This document shows, in pieces, positions 1 through 8,756 of a stretch of DNA of 32,866 nt. The stretch is from JBOFOR01 sp051654865 (GTDB taxonomy: Bacteria > Bacillota > Clostridia > Peptostreptococcales > Peptostreptococcaceae). Both the position numbers and the translations under genes were made by a program. The notes under the pieces were generated by a model. The model made no database searches. It saw only the letters and a program-made list of their open reading frames with translations, and was not told the DNA's origin. The DNA lies in contig JBOFYV010000118.1 in the NCBI GenBank assembly GCA_051654865.1, forward strand, positions 1 to 32,866. The letters are read 5' to 3'. How positions within the stretch are numbered: the stretch's first letter is position 1; each line of letters opens with the position of its first letter.

Positions 1-1906
1 AACCTTGTTGGTCAAACAGTTTAGCATACATTTTTTCAATATCTGTTAATTCTTTTTGAACACTCTTATCCTTAAGGTCTTTCAACATAGCCTTCTGTTT
101 AGCTAATTGTCTTGCACTTTCAGTTTCAATATCTTTTAAATCATCTTCTGCTTCATTATAATGCTTATTAGCAGCCATAGCTTTTAGATATTCTTCTTTC
201 TTTTTAGATAGAGCATCCATTTCATCTTTATAATACTTAGATGTATTTTTACTTCCATTTTCTACTGCCTTATAATACTCATTAGTTGCATTAACTAAGT
301 CACTTGAATTTTTTCTATAATCTGCCAAATCTTTGTACAGTCTATTTTTTTCAAGCTTTTCATTCTCTCTCTTCATTCTAGCTAATTCAGACTCCTGAGT
401 CTTATTAGTGGCATCTTTAATCTTATTAACTTTCCTATTTATATCATCATTAGCTTGTTGATCTATTGCATTAACTTCTTTTTGAGCTTTTTCATAATCT
501 TTTAAATCTTTAATAGTATCTTTTAGTGCCAATCTTTTTTCCGACAGTTTTTGAATATCCCTATCCAAACCATCAAAAGTTTCTTTGTCACCATTTTTAA
601 AAGCATCTAATTGATCCTTTGTTAGTTTCTTAATTTCGTTACTTATCTCTTTATACTTACTAAGAGTATTTTTGTAATTAGAATTTTCTTCTTTTTCTTT
701 TTCTTGACTTTCCTTCTTTCTCTTGGCATCTTCCAGTTGGGCCATCTTTCTTTTAATATTGTCTTCAAGCCTACTGTCTTCTTTTTCAAATTCCTTCAAT
801 GCTCTTTCCCAATTTTTAAAAGAAGGAATCATTTCTTCTAATGCTTCTTTATTGCTCCTAAGAGCCTTTACCTTATCTCTTAAAAAATCTGCATCAGATG
901 TATTGCCTTTGCTATCTGCTGACAACAATTGTGGCTCATATTTTTTCAAATCAGATATAACATCTTTATATTGCTTGATAAAAGTATTAAGAGCTTGTTC
1001 ATCATTTTTTAACTGTTCTTTATCTAATAGATTAATACTTTTAAGATCGGCTATCTTACTTTGCATTTCATAAAGGTCATTAATTTCCTTTACTGTATCT
1101 TTGGCGTAATCTTTAAGTCCATTATTTTCCAAAGCTTGAGACAATTGTTTTTGTTGATAGTTATAATAGTCCATTATACTTTCTATTCCAACCATCATAT
1201 CTTTGTCTTGGTTTGCTATTGCTTTATAATAATCACCTTGATATTTTAGTAATTTATTATAATTTTGTTGCATTAGACTTCCAACTTTATTTACATATCC
1301 ATCGACATTCCCAGAAACCTTACCTATAACATTTCCACTAGCATCTATATTTTTTGTAACTTTATAAACATCGTTTAATTGTTCAACCAATGTTTTAACA
1401 GTTCCTTTTTGTGCATTCACATAGCCTGTTAAATTTTCACTACTCCCTTTCAATCCACCTTGTAAATTACGTAGTGTTTTTTGTACTTGATTATCAAATT
1501 CGTCCATCTGCATAGTAACGCCTTTGATATCTTTTTCTGTTTCTCCAAACATAGAAACATTAGCCAATCTTCTTTGTAAATCAGTATTTAACTTAGCAAA
1601 ACTTGCTAATGACTTTTCTACTTTTTCTATATTTGCAATTACAGAATCATCTATATGTATTGAAGAAAAAGCTCTGCCTATTTGAGATATTTTATTAATA
1701 TCTGCATTTCCCATAGAGTTAAATCTTTCTAAAGCTCTTTCTAATTTTTCTATCTTATTTATTTCTCTTTCTGAAATATTTATTTTTGCTTCTATTTTAA
1801 AATCTTTAGCCTTACTTAATGCTGCCAATTGCCTTTCAAGATCAGTTCCTACACCTTTATCTAGTTCAAAACCGACTTTAATTTTTAACTCATCGTATCC
1901 TGCCAC
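1..1906 (-). CDS. Tail tape measure protein, N-terminal part (cut by window edge)
   Basis: This is an open frame of about 635 codons with no stop, running off the left edge. The start I prefer is a GTG (1904-1906) reading MAGYDELKIKVG, behind an AGGTGG ribosome site with 7-nt spacing. There is no good ATG upstream. The protein is almost wholly charged coiled coil, with long runs of Lys, Glu, Asp and Asn, as in the N-terminal half of siphophage tape measure proteins, which set tail length inside the tail tube. Its place as the last gene after tail tube and tail chaperone supports this. The C-terminal membrane and lytic parts, if any, are outside the window. A terminator hairpin precedes it. 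Confidence 0.85.
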   Translation of the reverse strand, partial: MAGYDELKIKVGFELDKGVGTDLERQLAALSKAKDFKIEAKINISEREINKIEKLERALERFNSMGNADINKISQIGRAFSSIHIDDSVIANIEKVEKSLASFAKLNTDLQRRLANVSMFGETEKDIKGVTMQMDEFDNQVQKTLRNLQGGLKGSSENLTGYVNAQKGTVKTLVEQLNDVYKVTKNIDASGNVIGKVSGNVDGYVNKVGSLMQQNYNKLLKYQGDYYKAIANQDKDMMVGIESIMDYYNYQQKQLSQALENNGLKDYAKDTVKEINDLYEMQSKIADLKSINLLDKEQLKNDEQALNTFIKQYKDVISDLKKYEPQLLSADSKGNTSDADFLRDKVKALRSNKEALEEMIPSFKNWERALKEFEKEDSRLEDNIKRKMAQLEDAKRKKESQEKEKEENSNYKNTLSKYKEISNEIKKLTKDQLDAFKNGDKETFDGLDRDIQKLSEKRLALKDTIKDLKDYEKAQKEVNAIDQQANDDINRKVNKIKDATNKTQESELARMKRENEKLEKNRLYKDLADYRKNSSDLVNATNEYYKAVENGSKNTSKYYKDEMDALSKKKEEYLKAMAANKHYNEAEDDLKDIETESARQLAKQKAMLKDLKDKSVQKELTDIEKMYAKLFDQQG

Positions 1907-1943
1907 CTTATCACCACCTATCAAATTTAAAATAAAAAAAATA

Positions 1944-1983
1944 AAGGCACTTATTTGACTAATAAAAGCCAAATAAGTGCCTT
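1944..1983 (-). terminator. Rho-independent terminator before the tape measure gene
   Basis: A perfect 14-bp stem (1944-1957 with 1970-1983, AAGGCACTTATTTG) has a 12-nt loop. On the minus strand it is followed by a T-rich run (TATTTTTTTTATTTT). It sits between the gp10-like gene and the tape measure gene, so it may lower tape measure output by partial termination. Confidence 0.8.
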
Positions 1984-1988
1984 CAAAA

Positions 1989-2408
1989 TTATCTAGTGGC
2001 TTTTATTCCATGCATAGCTAAACCATCTGACATTGCATCCACATGATCCTTATTTGCTTCTAACTCATTCATAGTCTTATCCATAAAATTAGCAGCTTCC
2101 CTAGTTCCAGTCTGACCTTGGTCTATCCAATGAGGTATGTATACTGCCCCATCTTTAGGAACTTTTAATTTATCACTACCCCATAAACTTGTATGTCCTG
2201 CTCCGTCTGCAAACTTTATTATTGCTCCATCACCACTCGCTTCTGACTCTATAGAGCCTATTAATTTGCCTGTGTCTACTGCCCCACTTGATTCTACATT
2301 ATCTCTTAATACAGTTTCTACCGTTCTACCTACTATGTCCATAGAATCACTACATGCATTTTGAACATAGCTTAACATCTCACTAACACTATTGAAAACT
2401 AGTCCCAT
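1989..2408 (-). CDS. HK97 gp10-like head-tail or minor tail protein
   Basis: 139 residues. The central AVDTGKLIGSIES stretch, the later YIPHWIDQGQTGTRE and the ending helix with an NFMDKTM motif follow the pattern of the HK97 gp10 family (VDTG.L..SI, then Y..WVE.GT, then F). Those proteins act at the head-tail junction. Here the gene lies after the tail chaperone and just before the tape measure, which is not the usual neck position. It could therefore be a tail protein of the same fold. The ribosome site (GAGAG, about 10 nt before ATG) is weak, suggesting coupling to the gene before it, whose stop is 17 nt upstream. The family call is by pattern only. Confidence 0.55.
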   Translation of the reverse strand: MGLVFNSVSEMLSYVQNACSDSMDIVGRTVETVLRDNVESSGAVDTGKLIGSIESEASGDGAIIKFADGAGHTSLWGSDKLKVPKDGAVYIPHWIDQGQTGTREAANFMDKTMNELEANKDHVDAMSDGLAMHGIKATR

Positions 2409-2425
2409 TTAGTATCAACTCTCTT

Positions 2426-2869
2426 CTATTTTTCTTTTTTCTTTCTCTTATTTTTCTCTTCAACATTCTTCTCTATTGAATTTGTTAGTTCTGTTGTTTC
2501 ATAAGCTAACAAGGTTTTTTCCACCATTTGCAATTCTAAATTTTGTTGACATAATATTTCATACGTCAATTCTTGGACTATTGTAGTTAAATAAAACATT
2601 ATTTTAGTAAGTTCTATCGTTCCAACATCCATGACCTCTGATATGTCTTCAACATCTATTTCTAAATCTGTTAATTTAGACATAAATAATGTAACTACCT
2701 CATGTTGATTTATCTCAACACCCTTTTTCCCCATTTTATTTTTTATAAACTTTAATAATTCTTCCTTAATACTCCCTTTTGGATTGTATATAGTAACATC
2801 ACCTATTCCATCTATTGAAACGACTACTCTTATATCTTCTTGTTTTAATTGTGAAATTTTAACTCCCAT
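2426..2869 (-). CDS. Tail assembly chaperone (gpG-like)
   Basis: 147 residues from MGVKISQLK. This start has a GGGAGG site 6 nt upstream; an in-frame ATG further upstream lacks one and falls within a hairpin region. The protein is short, acidic and helical with a very basic C-terminal tail. It lies between the tail tube and tape measure genes, as tail chaperones do; these coat the tape measure during tail assembly. Many phages make a second, longer form by -1 frameshifting. Here an A/G-rich run near the 3' end could slip, but the -1 frame stops after about 15 codons, so no large extended product is predicted. Confidence 0.65.
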   Translation of the reverse strand: MGVKISQLKQEDIRVVVSIDGIGDVTIYNPKGSIKEELLKFIKNKMGKKGVEINQHEVVTLFMSKLTDLEIDVEDISEVMDVGTIELTKIMFYLTTIVQELTYEILCQQNLELQMVEKTLLAYETTELTNSIEKNVEEKNKRKKKEK

Positions 2870-2880
2870 ACTTATCCTCC

Positions 2881-3042
2881 CTAGTCTAATATGTAATATT
2901 TCTGTGTTCGATACTTTCCTCAAAATAAGTAAGGGGATTACTCCCCTTCTAACCAAAACATAAAATGGAGGAAAACTATGTTGTGTGCATCAAACACACA
3001 AGAATTACATATTAGACTAGCCTCATTAGAGACTAGTCTAAT
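2881..3042. repeat. Cluster of nested inverted repeats between tail tube and chaperone genes
   Basis: A 17-bp perfect inverted repeat (2881-2897 CTAGTCTAATATGTAAT; 3004-3020) encloses two smaller hairpins: AAGGGGA/TCCCCTT at 2931-2948 and TTGTGTG/CACACAA at 2981-3001. The right arm also pairs with a third copy of its core at 3033-3042, just past the tail tube stop, giving a 10-bp stem with a 12-nt loop. The arm at 3011-3020 can thus pair two ways. On the minus strand the 2931-2948 hairpin is followed by ACTTATTTT, a possible weak terminator. Confidence 0.75.
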
Positions 3043-3045
3043 AAA

Positions 3046-3555
3046 TTATTCTGCTTCTAGTGTAACTGTGTTTGTGTCTATTGTTATAAACTTACCATTT
3101 GCATCTGCAAGTAAGTCAAACACTAAACTAAATGAAGCAACGTTTTCAGCAGAGAAAGCTATAGTTGAAGAAACTTGAGGCGTAGCCTTATGGAATGTTA
3201 TTTTCTTTATTTCTTCTGTACCATCCTCATAAGCAACTCTAAAAGTACCTTCTATTAAATATGCCTTATTTAATATAGTATCAGTAACTTCTATCTTCTC
3301 TCCTACTACATTTCCCCCTAATGACATCCCTAACCAATTTACATCAGCAAGTTCTGCATTTAAAGTTAATGTCCCTGTTCTAGCTCCCGGGAAAGAAACT
3401 GCATTTATTCCTTTTTTCTTAGCGAATATTACCTCCGCCTCAGTTGAAAATTCACAATCATTTAAATAGTTGATTGTCATTAATGCTTGAGATTGACCTA
3501 ATTGCTTTACATTTAAGTCTATAGCATCTTTTATAGCAAATTGTTTTATAGCCAT
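3046..3555 (-). CDS. Major tail tube protein
   Basis: 169 residues from MAIKQFAIKDA. A GGAGG site 8 nt upstream sets this start; an ATG five codons earlier overlaps the ribosome site itself. The sequence is rich in beta strands and has a TGTLTLNAE stretch, a VTD motif and a C-terminal FSLVFDLLADANG region, as in tail tube proteins of siphophages and XkdM-like tubes. No sheath gene is next to it. Terminator-like hairpins on both sides suggest that its message is made and held separately, as expected for a protein needed in many copies. Confidence 0.7.
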   Translation of the reverse strand: MAIKQFAIKDAIDLNVKQLGQSQALMTINYLNDCEFSTEAEVIFAKKKGINAVSFPGARTGTLTLNAELADVNWLGMSLGGNVVGEKIEVTDTILNKAYLIEGTFRVAYEDGTEEIKKITFHKATPQVSSTIAFSAENVASFSLVFDLLADANGKFITIDTNTVTLEAE

Positions 3556-3587
3556 TTTGCATACCTCCATAATTTTTTAATATAAAA

Positions 3588-3609
3588 AATCACCTATTTC
3601 TAGGTGATT
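3588..3609 (-). terminator. Terminator hairpin upstream of the tail tube gene
   Basis: A 9-bp stem AATCACCTA/TAGGTGATT has a GAAA tetraloop on the minus strand, followed by TTTTTATATT. It contains the stop codon of the gene upstream (3600-3602). Confidence 0.75.
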
Positions 3610-4340
3610 ATTTTAGTCTTGTTTAATTTAGCTCCATCTTTCCAAGAGCCTATTTCTTGAATTTCAAACCTCATACTTGCTTGTCTAAATATATTTATAT
3701 AATTAGCCTCTCTACTGAGCATAACTTCATATGTATTTTTTAATTGATATATGGTCCAATCTAAAATTTTTTCATAATCAACATTGGACTGAAAATGAAT
3801 AATCATATTTACAATATCCAAGAAACTAATTTCTTCACTCGACTTTGAATGTTTCTCTTCAAACTCCTTTTTCCTTCTTTCAAACTCATTTATAAGCTCA
3901 TCATCGTCAACTTTTTTATCTTCCAACTTATCATAGTTAATAGTTGTCTTAGTCATTTCAATAACAACATTACACAAAATTTCAAAATTATTATTATCTA
4001 CAACTATCTTGTCATCTATTATAAATGTTGCTGCATGGTCTATAAATTTAATATTTTCTGTCTGGTAAAGTATTTTTAAAGATTTAGTAAGTGAATTTAT
4101 CAACCTATCACTACTTCCCTCCACATCCATAAGCATTAGGAAAAATATTATTCCCATACTTTTAATTTCTTTTTTATACTTGTATATAAATATATCACTT
4201 AAATAAAAAACCTTAATAAAGTCAAAATAGTCAATTTCTAAACTTAAAAAGTCTCTATACTTAGGTTGGTATAAATATCCCAAATGATATTTTTCAAGAT
4301 TTATCTTTGTTCCAAAAAGGTAGCTATTTCTTATATCCAT
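3600..4340 (-). CDS. Unknown tail-region protein, possible Gp15-type assembly protein
   Basis: 246 residues. I do not recognise it firmly. It lies between the tail terminator and the tail tube. The C-terminal part (YEKILDWTIYQLKNTYEVM, then FEIQEIGSWKDG) resembles the ends of small phage proteins of the Gp15 type found among tail genes, where a helical domain ends by Trp-Lys. Residues 130-165 are highly charged and likely coiled coil. Its ATG shares one base with the TAA of the gene upstream (TAATG), so translation is coupled. A terminator overlaps its stop. Confidence 0.5.
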   Translation of the reverse strand: MDIRNSYLFGTKINLEKYHLGYLYQPKYRDFLSLEIDYFDFIKVFYLSDIFIYKYKKEIKSMGIIFFLMLMDVEGSSDRLINSLTKSLKILYQTENIKFIDHAATFIIDDKIVVDNNNFEILCNVVIEMTKTTINYDKLEDKKVDDDELINEFERRKKEFEEKHSKSSEEISFLDIVNMIIHFQSNVDYEKILDWTIYQLKNTYEVMLSREANYINIFRQASMRFEIQEIGSWKDGAKLNKTKIIT

Positions 4341-4849
4341 TACTTACCTCTCTCTATACTTTCACAAGCCAAAACAATTTCAAATCCTGTATATTCTTTA
4401 TTTAACCCAGATATTGGGACAGTTCTAACAACTTTCATAGTTCCTATGCCCCCTGTATGAGTATTCTCCAAAAGGTCTACTATTCTTGTTGCTATAACAA
4501 TGTCTCTTATTCCATGACAAGTGTACATTTTTTTCTCATGGCAAATAACATTTATTCTGATATTTGTTGATTTTATAAACTTACTACCTTTTTGAGATGG
4601 TCTATAGTCACTCATATTCACTACTACATATACTTTTGCCTCATGTAAAATATCAGGCAATCTCCTATGAATATATAGCTGTTTCTTATATAGTTCAGTA
4701 TAGACATTTTCTACAGAAGGTTTTTCTAATAAGTTAACACCTTCTCCCTCATCCAAATAATACATAAGCTTAGTAACTATATCATCAGACAATAGAGTAG
4801 ACACTATATTATTAATTACTAGGGTAGGGAATCCATATAAAATTGACAT
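4340..4849 (-). CDS. Probable tail terminator (tail completion) protein
   Basis: 169 residues with a GGAGG site 6 nt before ATG. The middle part, with alternating strands (AKVYVVVNMSDYR, then NIRINVICHEKK) followed by a helix (IRDIVIATRIVDLLE) and a last strand pair (TGFEIVLACESIE), fits the alpha/beta fold of gpU/gp17-like tail terminators, which cap the tail tube and join it to the head. Position after the neck genes and before the tube supports this. Assignment rests on order and secondary-structure pattern. Confidence 0.5.
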   Translation of the reverse strand: MSILYGFPTLVINNIVSTLLSDDIVTKLMYYLDEGEGVNLLEKPSVENVYTELYKKQLYIHRRLPDILHEAKVYVVVNMSDYRPSQKGSKFIKSTNIRINVICHEKKMYTCHGIRDIVIATRIVDLLENTHTGGIGTMKVVRTVPISGLNKEYTGFEIVLACESIERGK

Positions 4850-4859
4850 TTTAATCCTC

Positions 4860-5849
4860 CTACATAAATCCTATTATTTTTATTTTTTTACTTTCAACCT
4901 TGATACCTTCTACAATTAACTCCAAAGTAAATTCTTTTCCAACATATCTAGCATTATTTACAACTTTAACATTGCAACTACTATCATCGTTTTTCTTAAC
5001 AGTTACAAAAGAATACTCCTTGTCTAATTGCCACTCTAAATATCCATTTCTCTTAGAAGAATATTTATTCCTTGTACCTATCGCTATTTCCTCTGCACCG
5101 TTTATAACTCCCACATGATCTTCGTTTGAACTTTCTACTATGTGTGGATTGTATGCTATATTATTAATGACATCATCCTCTGTAACTAATGTAGTTTGTA
5201 GTCCGATAGCAGTAGCAATACCTTGAGAACCTGTTTCTCCATCATTATGTTCAAAATCATTTAAATGAGTTATTCTGAAAACAGTCCTATTTGTTAGCAT
5301 GAATCTAGTATCTAATTGGACATTTTTAGTAACATAATTAATTCCAAATTTTATCTCTCTTTTACTATCCGGTATGCTTGTGTGCTTTGTATCTGCCATT
5401 CCATCACTATATAATGTTAAATTTGAAACCACTAATGGAATTTCATAAATATTATTCTTATATTTGTATTTAAATATTTGACTACATTTTCTCATTATAT
5501 AAGTGCTATGAGTATCTAAACTATTATGCTCTCTAAATACAATTAGCCAATCTTGATTATCCCATTTAACATAGCATCCTATTTTAACAGATGTACCATG
5601 TGGGAAATGAATATACTTTTCATCTAGGTTTCTTTGGTCATTTAATGTTATATTATTAATTAGACTTTTAACATGTCTCGTGTTTACTGTTACACATGGC
5701 TCATCTGGAAGAGTTACTTGAACATTAAAAGCACTAGGACTTGTATCTAAATGCTTGTTAAAATTCCTTCTTCCCTCATTTATAATTCTTTCTTTTTGAG
5801 TTTTTCCATTGGACTGACTTTTTCTTCTGAACTTAGTAATATAATCCAT
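4860..5849 (-). CDS. Probable head closure (stopper) protein with C-terminal Ig-like domain
   Basis: 329 residues. The first part has FPHGTSVKIGCYVKWDNQDW, a typical beta-hairpin of head-closure proteins, with YIMRKC after it. The last 75 residues (from GYLEWQLDKEY to the KIIGFM end) look like an immunoglobulin-like beta sandwich, common on phage surface proteins. It starts 2 nt after the stop of the gene before, so the two are translated together. The length is well above a simple stopper (about 100-120 residues), consistent with a fusion. Function by position and partial pattern. Confidence 0.5.
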   Translation of the reverse strand: MDYITKFRRKSQSNGKTQKERIINEGRRNFNKHLDTSPSAFNVQVTLPDEPCVTVNTRHVKSLINNITLNDQRNLDEKYIHFPHGTSVKIGCYVKWDNQDWLIVFREHNSLDTHSTYIMRKCSQIFKYKYKNNIYEIPLVVSNLTLYSDGMADTKHTSIPDSKREIKFGINYVTKNVQLDTRFMLTNRTVFRITHLNDFEHNDGETGSQGIATAIGLQTTLVTEDDVINNIAYNPHIVESSNEDHVGVINGAEEIAIGTRNKYSSKRNGYLEWQLDKEYSFVTVKKNDDSSCNVKVVNNARYVGKEFTLELIVEGIKVESKKIKIIGFM

Positions 5850-5851
5850 AA

Positions 5852-6487
5852 TTAATCATATCCTTGGAAATTTTTATAAGAATAGTTTTGCCTATACTTT
5901 TTCAAGTCTTCTTTGGTCACCTTAGAAAGTCCAATTAACCTATTTAACATATTAGCGTTGGACAATTGCTTAAAATCCCTATCAGTCGTTGTTTGCTTAA
6001 GATTATCTTCTCTTAATATCTTAGGACTTAGCCAACTCACAATCATGCATAGAGATAAAATATAAATCTCATCCAATGTTAAGTCTGCTTCAATATATCC
6101 ATCTCTTATAATTAAGATATCTAAATCATCTTCAAAATCACCATTTAATATAGTAATATCTATTCCTGTCATACTGCTACTAAAGTCTAAAGTATATTCA
6201 GTAGGGTCAAGAGTACCCTCTTGTCCTCTTACATAAAGAGAACTACTTTCATCTAATACCACAGGAATAGAAAAAACTTGTCCATAAGAATTATTTTCAA
6301 AAAAATAATGTTCATAAGTTGGCTTAATTATGGTTAAGTCCTTTGAACATTCGTAAAATTCTACAGTAGCATTTTCTAAATACTCAACTAGCATTTCATT
6401 AAAATCTTCTTCTTTTAGAAGTGACAATTCTATATCATCTACTAAATGTAGAAATTTATTAAAAATTACTTGAAGTGGCGTAGCCAT
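5852..6487 (-). CDS. Probable head-tail connector/adaptor protein
   Basis: 211 residues, GGGAG site before ATG. It lies downstream of the major capsid gene, where phages encode connector proteins. A beta-rich middle (YTLDFSSSMTGIDITIL) is followed by helices in the last 75 residues (LTLDEIYILSLCMIVSWLSP, then DRDFKQLSNANMLNRL). The latter resembles the end of neck proteins that bind the portal. I cannot place it in a named family with certainty. Confidence 0.45.
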   Translation of the reverse strand: MATPLQVIFNKFLHLVDDIELSLLKEEDFNEMLVEYLENATVEFYECSKDLTIIKPTYEHYFFENNSYGQVFSIPVVLDESSSLYVRGQEGTLDPTEYTLDFSSSMTGIDITILNGDFEDDLDILIIRDGYIEADLTLDEIYILSLCMIVSWLSPKILREDNLKQTTTDRDFKQLSNANMLNRLIGLSKVTKEDLKKYRQNYSYKNFQGYD

Positions 6488-6515
6488 TTTAATATCACTC
6501 CCTATATGTCATTGG

Positions 6516-7160
6516 TTATACAGTAGCGAATAAATCTTTAATTCCTGTTTTTTCTTCTAAGGCAGACATTTTATTTCTACTATCAAACTTGCCTTCTTCA
6601 AATAGAACATGGCCCCTTGTAGCTAATTGTCTAACTAGACCATAGCTCATTTTAGAAACTATCTTTCTAAAATCATTTAGTTCCATATCTATTAATAAAC
6701 TATCAAAAAATTCATCACTATAAGTCTCACCATATTTTTCTAATTCATTATTTATAGAAGTATACAAATCCCCTACTCCTAAGTATGTAAGTACATCTCC
6801 TACTTCTATTTCATCCTCTACATCAATATCTGGATACACATCTAAAATTATTAAATAATAGTTTTGGAATATAGATTTTCCTCTGCTTTTCATTCCTTCT
6901 AAAACTTCCATAGTAACTATTTCTGTATCTCCAAACCCTTCAAGCCTAATGCTCATGTGAGTTTTTGGACAGTAATAATAGAAAGTTCCTTGTGTATTAT
7001 TCATAACTAATACTTCTGTGTCCCTATTTAATAATCTTCTAAGCTCCCTAAAGCTCTTTCTAGTTTTTCTATCTTCTATTTTTTTAGATGGTTTCTTAAC
7101 CTCTATCTCTATTGCAACTTCCTCTTTTTTCTTCTTTATTCTTGCCTTAGTTTCTGCCAT
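6516..7160 (-). CDS. Unknown phage structural protein after the capsid gene
   Basis: 214 residues from MAETKARIKKKK. The start is set by GGGAGG 10 nt upstream; an upstream in-frame TTG would bury that site. The first 45 residues are highly basic and likely disordered. Then comes a beta-rich section with a YYYCPKTHMSIRLEGFGDTE stretch and a helical C-terminal half. It lies between major capsid and connector genes, so a neck or capsid-linked role is likely, but I recognise no family. Confidence 0.5.
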   Translation of the reverse strand: MAETKARIKKKKEEVAIEIEVKKPSKKIEDRKTRKSFRELRRLLNRDTEVLVMNNTQGTFYYYCPKTHMSIRLEGFGDTEIVTMEVLEGMKSRGKSIFQNYYLIILDVYPDIDVEDEIEVGDVLTYLGVGDLYTSINNELEKYGETYSDEFFDSLLIDMELNDFRKIVSKMSYGLVRQLATRGHVLFEEGKFDSRNKMSALEEKTGIKDLFATV

Positions 7161-7194
7161 AGTTTTTATTCCTCCCAAAATATAAACTAGGAAA

Positions 7195-7214
7195 GCCTCC
7201 TAAAACTAGGAGGC
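7195..7214 (-). terminator. Terminator after the major capsid gene
   Basis: An 8-bp GC-rich stem GCCTCCTA/TAGGAGGC has a 4-nt loop. On the minus strand it is followed by TTTCCTAGTTTATATTTT. It probably lets capsid message accumulate over the downstream genes. Confidence 0.75.
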
Positions 7215-7234
7215 AACCTATAATTAAATAAATA

Positions 7235-8227
7235 TTATACTATTGAATGATATACCCCATAGTAGTTCGCCTTACAAACTCCTATTTGGCAACGTCTCAT
7301 TATCATGTATTCTATTTGTTGGTCCATTCTTGTAGATGGATCATTTACTTCATATATGTATGCATCCCCTTCAAATCCAAGCTTAACCATTTTAGTTTCG
7401 CCTGTAGGTATAACAAATAACATATCATCTTTTAAAGCGTAGTTATCGTTCTTATCTAATACTTGTGGTATTTCAACTACAGGAGTACCATGTATAACTG
7501 TTATGAAACCATGATTTCTTATGTCTTCTTTATCAACATTAGATAATATAGTCCCAACACCTTGTCTTATTTTCATTAAAGCCTTCTTAGAACCAAATAT
7601 AGTACACTTTTGTCCTGTTTTCGCTTCAACTCTTTGTACTAAATCTAATAACTCTTCTTCATTATAAGAACCAGACTTAACATATTTAGCATCTAAGCCG
7701 TTATATGCTCCCTCTAATTGCTTTATTATTATTTCAGATAATTTATAATCGAATGAAGCAGCCACTCTATTTACCATATCTGACCAATCAACTCTTCCCA
7801 TCATATAAGATAAAAATTCTTCATAGATTTTTAATCCTAGTGGGAATCCAGACATAGCTAACTTTTTGTTAGTTATTCTTTGTCTTCTTAATTCGTTCGT
7901 ACCGTCAGCAACATAACCAACTTCAAATAGGTCATTGTTCGGTATATAGAACTCTACAGTATCTCCAAGAGCTAAATCTTTATACTCCACCCAATCATCA
8001 TACTTCCCTAAAGTTAACTCTGCTAAAGCTACTGTTATAGCCTCAGATAATATTCTATACACTTCAAATTTGTTTTGTTGGAACTTGTATATATCCCATT
8101 CATCTGTTCCCATTGCTTCTAATATTTGTCTTCTTATAGCATCAGAACCATCTTTAACGCTATATTTCTCAACTGACCCACGACATACGTCTAAAGACAG
8201 TTTTTGTAAATTTGTTAATTTAGCCAT
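7235..8227 (-). CDS. Major capsid protein (HK97-fold expected)
   Basis: 330 residues with an AGGGGGA site before ATG. It follows the portal, protease/scaffold and decoration genes and precedes a strong terminator, the usual place of the major capsid gene. The N-terminal 100 residues are helical and charged. A long middle helix (YKLSEIIIKQLEGAYNGL), the segment TIFGSKKALMKIRQG and the following GTPVVEIPQVLD agree with the P-domain and strand pattern of HK97-fold coat proteins in Firmicute phages. No N-terminal cleavage site is evident. High confidence in role, moderate in fold. Confidence 0.8.
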   Translation of the reverse strand: MAKLTNLQKLSLDVCRGSVEKYSVKDGSDAIRRQILEAMGTDEWDIYKFQQNKFEVYRILSEAITVALAELTLGKYDDWVEYKDLALGDTVEFYIPNNDLFEVGYVADGTNELRRQRITNKKLAMSGFPLGLKIYEEFLSYMMGRVDWSDMVNRVAASFDYKLSEIIIKQLEGAYNGLDAKYVKSGSYNEEELLDLVQRVEAKTGQKCTIFGSKKALMKIRQGVGTILSNVDKEDIRNHGFITVIHGTPVVEIPQVLDKNDNYALKDDMLFVIPTGETKMVKLGFEGDAYIYEVNDPSTRMDQQIEYMIMRRCQIGVCKANYYGVYHSIV

Positions 8228-8283
8228 TGTTCGCTAATCCCCCTTTAAAATCAAAATTTAATTATTTGTTTGTTATTTGTTTT

Positions 8284-8742
8284 TTATAATATGTGAAGAA
8301 CAACAGAATCTTGATCTCCGAACTTCTCTATAGCTATTACTTGAGCTACAGTTCCACCTTCTGCCACAACTAACTTTCCATTTGCCGCATAGTTTACCTT
8401 AGCTCCTACAGCTATACTTCCACCTACTAAATCTTTAGCTATAGTTATTATGTCCCCTCTTTCTAATATGTGACCTCTTCCTATTCTTCCTTCTGCTAAT
8501 GTGAAGTCAGATTCTAAGTGTCTTTCATCATATAAAAATGGAACTGTAGTATTTAAAACTACTGTGCCTTCCGGAGTAGCTGTAGATAACTTAACTCCAT
8601 ATGCCTCATAATCAGTTATATCTCCTGAATTATATAATCCTGTTAATTCTAAGAACATACCTCCTTCTAAGGCTTGTCCTGCATTGTTGTAGAAAGATAC
8701 TGGATATCCTTTTACTTTGTCTAATCTTATTAATCTAGCCAT
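8284..8742 (-). CDS. Probable capsid decoration/stabilisation protein
   Basis: 152 residues, GGAGG site before ATG. It is small, beta-rich and glycine-rich, with a VAEGGTVAQVIAIEKFGDQD tail and a GDIITIAKDLVGGSIAVGAK core, the repeated beta-turn pattern seen in DUF2190-like and other capsid-surface proteins encoded just before the major capsid gene. Lies 57 nt from the capsid gene and 15 nt from the protease gene. Confidence 0.55.
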   Translation of the reverse strand: MARLIRLDKVKGYPVSFYNNAGQALEGGMFLELTGLYNSGDITDYEAYGVKLSTATPEGTVVLNTTVPFLYDERHLESDFTLAEGRIGRGHILERGDIITIAKDLVGGSIAVGAKVNYAANGKLVVAEGGTVAQVIAIEKFGDQDSVVLHIL

Positions 8743-8756
8743 TAATGTAATCCTCC

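Noticed and set aside
723..1249. Two plus-strand open frames opposite the tape measure gene
   Set aside because: Hydrophobic and low-complexity products, no ribosome site, and fully inside a continuous minus-strand coding frame.
2426..2470. Possible -1 frameshift for an extended tail chaperone
   Set aside because: The A/G run is not in the right phase for a standard X XXY YYZ slip, and the -1 frame ends after about 15 codons.
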